DNA of 55,926 bases from positions 41,322 through 97,247 of the forward strand of contig DYID01000015.1 in NCBI GenBank assembly GCA_020723805.1. Reading direction: 5' to 3'. Origin of the DNA: Anaerolinea sp. GTDB lineage: Bacteria; Chloroflexota; Anaerolineae; Anaerolineales; Villigracilaceae. The position numbers were made by a program, and so were the translations under genes. The notes under the pieces were generated by a model. That model was not told the DNA's origin. It was given only the letters and a program-made list of their open reading frames with translations, and did not search any database. The stretch's first letter is position 1. Every line of letters begins with the position of its first letter. Positions 51,817 through 55,926 of this stretch are shown here, in pieces.

Positions 51817-52889
51817 TCCACATGGCAAAACCCCAAATGGGGGCAGAAGAAAAGCAAGCCGTTTTGGAAGTTCTGGATTCCGGCATCATTGCCCAGGGTC
51901 CGCGCGTCAAAGCGTTCGAAGAGGGCTTTGCCCAAATGTGCGGCGTCAAGCACGCCGTTGCCACCTCCTCCGGCACCACCGCCCTGCACGTGGCGATGCT
52001 GGCGCACGGCATCGGCGAAGGCGACGAGGTCATCACCTCCGCGTTCACCTTCATCGCCTCCGCCAACAGCGTCCTCTACGCCGGCGCGAAACCGGTCTTT
52101 GTGGATATTGACCCCCGCACCTTCAACCTGGACGTGAACCAAATCGAAGCCGCCATCACGCCCCGCACGAAAGCCATCCTCCCGGTTCATCTCTACGGGT
52201 TAGCCTGCGACATGGACCCCATCATGAGCCTCGCCGAAAAGCATGGACTGGCGGTCATCGAGGATGCCTGCCAGAGTCACGGCGCAACGTACAAAGGGAA
52301 GAAGGTCGGCTCGTTCGGCACGGGCACCTTCTCGCTCTACCCGACCAAGAACATGACCTCGGGCGAAGGCGGCATGATCACCACCAACGACCCAGCCATT
52401 GACGAAAAGAGCCGCGTCCTCCGCCAGCACGGGATGCGCGTGCGCTACTATCACGACGAACTCGGTTTCAACTTCCGCATGACCGACATCCACGCCGCCA
52501 TCGGCTTGGCGCAGCTGCAAAAACTGGAACAGTTCAACGCCAAGCGTCAGGCGAACGCCAAATTCCTGAGCGAGAACCTGAAAGGCGTGGTCACGCCCTA
52601 TGTGCCGGAAGGATGCACGCATGTCTTTCACCAGTACACCATCCGTGTGCCGGATGGGAAGCGCGACGCATTGCGGGCTCATCTTCAGGAAAAGGGCGTC
52701 GGTTCTGAGGTGTACTATCCCGTTCCCATTCACAAGCAGAACTATTACGTCAAGGAATTAGGCTATAACCAGACCCTGCCCGAAACAGAAAAAGCCGCGA
52801 CCGAGGTGCTTTCCCTGCCGGTGCACGCCGGACTCACTCCCTCCGACCTGGAGGTCATCGTTTCGGCTGTGAACGAATTCATGGCTTGA
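51813..52889 (+). CDS. DegT/DnrJ/EryC1/StrS-family sugar aminotransferase (WbpE/WlbC/GnnB-like)
   Basis: 358 residues from ATG 51813, overlapping the acetyltransferase stop. PLP-dependent fold type [21 protein letters not shown] is the phosphate-binding loop, [15 protein letters not shown] gives the Asp that contacts the ring, and [20 protein letters not shown] contains the Schiff-base Lys. [20 protein letters not shown] is the usual substrate-side motif. It should convert a 3-keto UDP-sugar, made by the oxidoreductase at 49414, to the 3-amino sugar with glutamate as donor, before acetylation. Context strongly supports this, but other keto sugars are possible in the family. Confidence 0.93.
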   Translation: MIHMAKPQMGAEEKQAVLEVLDSGIIAQGPRVKAFEEGFAQMCGVKHAVATSSGTTALHVAMLAHGIGEGDEVITSAFTFIASANSVLYAGAKPVFVDIDPRTFNLDVNQIEAAITPRTKAILPVHLYGLACDMDPIMSLAEKHGLAVIEDACQSHGATYKGKKVGSFGTGTFSLYPTKNMTSGEGGMITTNDPAIDEKSRVLRQHGMRVRYYHDELGFNFRMTDIHAAIGLAQLQKLEQFNAKRQANAKFLSENLKGVVTPYVPEGCTHVFHQYTIRVPDGKRDALRAHLQEKGVGSEVYYPVPIHKQNYYVKELGYNQTLPETEKAATEVLSLPVHAGLTPSDLEVIVSAVNEFMA

Positions 52890-52902
52890 TGCAAAACGCC
52901 GC

Positions 52903-54114
52903 ATGAAAATCGCCTACGTCCTCCCCTATGTCCCCAACCTGATACGGACGCGTCCCTATAACCTGATTCTCCAGTTGGCGGCGTTGGGGCATGAGGTGAC
53001 TGTCTTTACGCTCGGCTCGGGAGCGCAGGATGAACGGGATGCAGACGCCCTGCGCTCCCGAGGCGTGTCTGTGGTCTATGAGACACAGCCGCTCTGGCGT
53101 TCGTTGTGGAACAGCCTGCTGACGGTTCCTTCGCGCCGCCCGCTTCAAACGGTGTACAGTTGGAATTTGCGGCTGGCTGGGGAACTGGTCAGACAGTTGA
53201 ACGCGGGGACGTTCGACATTGTGCATGTGGAGCATTTGCGAGGCTCGCGTTACGGTCAATACGTCAAGTCGAAACTGCCGCAGGTGCCGGTGGTGTGGGA
53301 CAGCGTGGACTGCATCAGTTATCTGTTCGCTCAGGCGGCAAAACATGGAACGGGAGGGTTGTTCGGCAGGTTCGTCACGCGCTTCGAATTGAACCGCACG
53401 CGGCGTATGGAAGGACGGCTCATCGGCGAATTCGACCACGTGCTGGTCACCTCGGAGACAGACCGCAACGCCCTGCTCGACCTGGTCCCGTCCGGCGTTC
53501 ACCCGGCGCCCGTCTCGGTTCTGCCGAACGGCGTGGATTTGGATTTCTTTCGCCCCAATCCCGAGGTCCAGAGAGAAGCGGAGACGTTGGTCTTCAGCGG
53601 CAAGATGAGTTATCACGCGAACGTCTCGATGGTGAAATATCTTGCGGCGGAGATTATGCCGAGGGTCTGGCGGGAACGGTCCGAGGTCCGATTGGTGATC
53701 GTGGGGAAGGACCCGACCCCGGAGGTCCGCGCCTTGGGAGCCGATTCCCGAGTCACGGTGACAGGCACAGTGGCGGACATCCGCCCGTATTTGTGGCAGG
53801 CGGCGGTGGCGGTGGTCCCGCTGGTGTATGGGGCGGGCATCCAAAACAAGATTTTGGAGGCGATGGCGTGCGGAACGCCGGTGGTAACGACCTCCCGCAC
53901 GCTTTCTGCTCTGGAGGTAACGCCGGGGCGGGAACTGCTCGCGGCGGATGGGGCGGAGGCGTTTGCGAAAGCGGTGTTGACCTTGCTGGGGGAAAAAGGG
54001 CGGCGGGAGGCGGTGGGGGCAGCGGGAGCCGAATATGTGCGCCGCCGCCACAGTTGGAAGTCCATCACGGAGCGGATGGTGGGACATTATCTCGAAGCGT
54101 CCCATCGGGGATGA
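52903..54114 (+). CDS. GT4 glycosyltransferase
   Basis: 403 residues from ATG 52903. MKIAYVLPYVPNLIRTRPYN has the acceptor-side loop, TLVFSGKMSYHANVSMVKYL opens the donor domain, and VYGAGIQNKILEAMACGTPV with TSRTLSAL is the active-site segment. It belongs to the same subgroup as 22290 and 26856, whose donor signature is xxxKILEAMA. It is the last gene of the locus before a 257-bp gap, so it may add the diacetamido sugar made by the preceding enzymes. Confidence 0.93.
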   Translation: MKIAYVLPYVPNLIRTRPYNLILQLAALGHEVTVFTLGSGAQDERDADALRSRGVSVVYETQPLWRSLWNSLLTVPSRRPLQTVYSWNLRLAGELVRQLNAGTFDIVHVEHLRGSRYGQYVKSKLPQVPVVWDSVDCISYLFAQAAKHGTGGLFGRFVTRFELNRTRRMEGRLIGEFDHVLVTSETDRNALLDLVPSGVHPAPVSVLPNGVDLDFFRPNPEVQREAETLVFSGKMSYHANVSMVKYLAAEIMPRVWRERSEVRLVIVGKDPTPEVRALGADSRVTVTGTVADIRPYLWQAAVAVVPLVYGAGIQNKILEAMACGTPVVTTSRTLSALEVTPGRELLAADGAEAFAKAVLTLLGEKGRREAVGAAGAEYVRRRHSWKSITERMVGHYLEASHRG

Positions 54115-54371
54115 GCGGTTGAATTGCGTGTATACATTTTGGGGGCAGAAAAAGCCGGGGGATTTGATGTAACTTCTCGTTGAATTTATCCGTCCTGCTT
54201 ACAATTATGCAAGTTTTGGCTTGGTGTGGCTGTATTTAAATAGACTCACCTTACGCGGTAGCGCGAGATTTATCTCGTGTTTTCAGGCGACATGAATCCC
54301 CTTGCAGGGACGATGTGTCGCGCTACGAGAAAACTGCGTAAGGTGAGTTAAACAGAGTGTGAGGAGAAAAC
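54115..54371. other. 257-bp intergenic region, AT-richer, with full P1 element
   Basis: The first 125 bases are more AT-rich than the rest of the window. TTGAAT (54180) and AATTAT (54203) at 17-base spacing could be a weak promoter, though each matches only four of six consensus positions. The complete P1 element (54243-54348) follows, then GAGGAGAAAAC before the next start. Confidence 0.7.
54243..54348. repeat. Palindromic intergenic element, family P1 (best copy)
   Basis: Perfect 13-bp ends ACTCACCTTACGC (54244-54256) and GCGTAAGGTGAGT (54336-54348). Inside are CGAGAT-TT-ATCTCG, then GGCGACAT...TGTGTCGC around CCCCTTGCAGGG. A TA dinucleotide lies next to both ends (54241-54242 and 54349-54350), which may be a target duplication. 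Confidence 0.88.
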
Positions 54372-55926
54372 ATGATGGCTGGTCGAAAATTATTTTCCTT
54401 ATTTGTCCTTTTGGTGGTTGTTTTCAGTCAATTTGCCCAACCTCATCGAGCCTCTGCCGCCACCATCCGTTATGTAGCGGCATCCGGCGGGTTGGATACG
54501 GGTCAGTGTGATAGTTGGGCAAACGCCTGTACCTTACAGCGGGCGCTCTTTGTTGCCGGGGGCGGCGATGAGATTTGGGTTCAGCAAGGAACGTATAAGC
54601 CGACAAGTGGAACAGACCGTTCTGCTTCGTTTATCATCCCGGACGGCGTGGCGGTGTATGGCGGTTTTCTTGGTACAGAGACTGCCCGCGACCAGCGCAA
54701 TCCCAACCCTGCCAACACAATTCTGAGCGGCGAAATTGGCGATCAGAATCTGCTGACGGATAATTCGTTCCATGTAGTTACGATTGATAACGCCGGCGCT
54801 GCCACCCGGCTGGACGGTTTTACGATTACGCGCGGCTATGTGGCGGATGCGGATGGGAATCCGTATGGGGGCGGCATTTACATCACCAACAGCAGTCCGG
54901 TTCTGAACAATCTCATCATTACAGAGAACCGGGCAGGGAATACGGTGGGAAGCGGCGGCGGCGGCGTGTACATTGATGACACTGACGGGCTTCCTTTGAT
55001 TACCCCCACGATTTCCAATGTGACGTTCTTGAACAACTATTCCGGGCGCGGCGGCGGGTTGTTCAGCCAGCGAAGCAGTCCGGTTTTGACCAATGTGGTC
55101 TTTCAGGGGAATCAGGCGCTGGCAACCGGCGGGGGAGGGGCGAACTTTCAAACCTTGAACGCCACCGACCCGGCTATCAACCCGGTGCTTACAAATGTGT
55201 CCTTTATCAACAATACTGCCACAGGCGGCGGTGGGATGTTCCTGGGGAACAGCACCGGCTCGCTGACCAATGTCACGTTCAGCGGCAATGTTGCCAACCG
55301 GCGCGGCGGCGGTTTGCTGCTGGAGTTCAGTTCCGTTGTGCTGACGAACGTCACGTTTTACAACAACACGTCGAACAACAACCTTGCCGACCCGAAGGGT
55401 GGAGGCGGGGTGATGGTGATTGCCAGCAACCCTACGTTGAACAATGTCACCTTCAGCGGGAATACCAGCAACGCGAACGGTGCGAGCGGCGGCGCCATGC
55501 GGGTTGTCAAAGATCCGGCAAGCCCGACTGTCAGCAACCCACTGATTCGTAGTGCCATCTTCTGGGGTGACAACTCCACCGAGATTACCAGCGACGGAAC
55601 CGGCAGTATCACCGTCAATGACAGCATCGTACAGGGCGGATGTCCCTCGGGGGCAACCTGCACGAACGTATTGAACTCCAATCCGCAACTTGGGGCGCTC
55701 GCCAGCAACGGCGGCTTCACGCAGACCATGGCGCTTGGGCTTGGAAGTCCCGCCATTAATGCCGGGAACAATTCCACCTGTGCGTCTGCCGATCAACGCG
55801 GCGTGGCGCGCCCGCAATGGTCAACGTGCGATATGGGGGCATTCGAAGCGGGCGCTCACATTGATAATGCCGCTTCCGACTTCAGCGCCGGAACGGTGGG
55901 GAGCTGCGTGGTGGACAACCTGATTG
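54372..55926 (+). CDS. Secreted parallel beta-helix repeat protein (3' partial)
   Basis: At least 518 residues, open to the right edge without a stop. Start ATG 54372 follows GAGGAGA; a second ATG is one codon on. The signal peptide has MMAGRKLFSLFVLLVVVFSQ and ends near HRASA. The start of the mature part (RYVAASGGLDTGQCDSWANA, ALFVAGGGDEIWVQQGTYKP) is typical of right-handed beta-helix 'choice-of-anchor' proteins. Repeating turns GGGIYITNSSPVL, SNVTFLNNYSGRGGGL, TNVVFQGNQA and NVTFSGNVANRRGGGL follow at about 20-25 residues each. A closing segment of the form SPAINAGNN..DQRG..R.....CDMGAFE ends the helix. Likely a surface adhesin or glycan-binding protein; nothing points to an enzyme. Confidence 0.9.
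   Translation, partial: MMAGRKLFSLFVLLVVVFSQFAQPHRASAATIRYVAASGGLDTGQCDSWANACTLQRALFVAGGGDEIWVQQGTYKPTSGTDRSASFIIPDGVAVYGGFLGTETARDQRNPNPANTILSGEIGDQNLLTDNSFHVVTIDNAGAATRLDGFTITRGYVADADGNPYGGGIYITNSSPVLNNLIITENRAGNTVGSGGGGVYIDDTDGLPLITPTISNVTFLNNYSGRGGGLFSQRSSPVLTNVVFQGNQALATGGGGANFQTLNATDPAINPVLTNVSFINNTATGGGGMFLGNSTGSLTNVTFSGNVANRRGGGLLLEFSSVVLTNVTFYNNTSNNNLADPKGGGGVMVIASNPTLNNVTFSGNTSNANGASGGAMRVVKDPASPTVSNPLIRSAIFWGDNSTEITSDGTGSITVNDSIVQGGCPSGATCTNVLNSNPQLGALASNGGFTQTMALGLGSPAINAGNNSTCASADQRGVARPQWSTCDMGAFEAGAHIDNAASDFSAGTVGSCVVDNLI

Noticed and set aside
1-55926. tRNA, rRNA, riboswitch or prophage genes
   Set aside because: I saw no cloverleaf, rRNA core, conserved aptamer or phage structural gene on either strand.

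Overview
The window is a single 56-kb run of about 40 genes, all on the + strand. Most of it is a locus for building, exporting and remodelling a cell-surface polysaccharide. GC is fairly high, genes are tightly packed, and at least ten junctions are ATGA/GTGA start-stop overlaps. The mix of GT2, GT4 and GT39-type glycosyltransferases, Asp-box proteins with a C-terminal membrane anchor, Thr-type 'sulfatases' and many palindromic intergenic repeats suggests an Anaerolineae-like member of the Chloroflexota. This is an inference from gene content; there is no rRNA or other taxonomic marker in the window.

Layout. (1) 2-5988: an O-antigen ligase/polymerase-like membrane protein (cut by the left edge) and two secreted Asp-box (sialidase-fold) beta-propeller proteins with C-terminal membrane anchors. 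(2) 5998-12069: two tandem asparagine-synthetase-like proteins without the glutaminase cysteine, a GT2 and an ATP-grasp protein, possibly an amide-forming module. (3) 12365-24925: a Wzt/Wzm-type ABC exporter with a C-terminal cargo domain on the ATPase, a series of GT2 and GT4 glycosyltransferases, and a second Wzy/WaaL-like membrane protein. (4) 25041-34426: sugar nucleotidyltransferase, GT2, GT4, GT39-like protein, phosphopentomutase, WbpI/WecB-type epimerase, FAD oxidoreductase, short sulfotransferase and a small membrane protein. (5) 34472-49123: an alkaline-phosphatase-superfamily phosphodiesterase coupled to a catalytically dead relative, two polytopic LtaS-like 'sulfatases' with Thr at the nucleophile position, a Tat-exported deacetylase-like protein, two GT-C proteins and a Tat-exported GH38-like glycosidase. 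(6) 49414-54114: Gfo/Idh oxidoreductase, DPM-like GT2, left-handed beta-helix acetyltransferase with a zinc ribbon, DegT aminotransferase and a GT4. Together with the epimerase at 30862 these fit synthesis of a UDP-2,3-diacetamido sugar. (7) 54372 to the end: a secreted parallel beta-helix protein that runs off the right edge.

Working model (inference): sugar nucleotides made by groups 4 and 6 feed the GTs. The Wzt/Wzm pair exports the chain, the ligase-like proteins and GT39 proteins attach or polymerise it, and the exported hydrolases and transferases of group 5 trim or modify it. No initiating phosphoglycosyltransferase, flippase, Wzz or dedicated regulator is visible.

The least explained signal is in the gaps. 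Almost every intergenic space contains short palindromic DNA. There is a roughly 105-bp inverted-repeat element with 13-bp perfect ends, a family of 16-24-nt perfect hairpins with a constant CTCT-like loop, a TGCGTA-like lead-in and co-varying stems, a second hairpin type built on CAAGT/ACTTG, and an element made of GATTAGCG/GATTGGCG units. Two are locally amplified as 17-bp x4 and 26-bp x3 tandem arrays.
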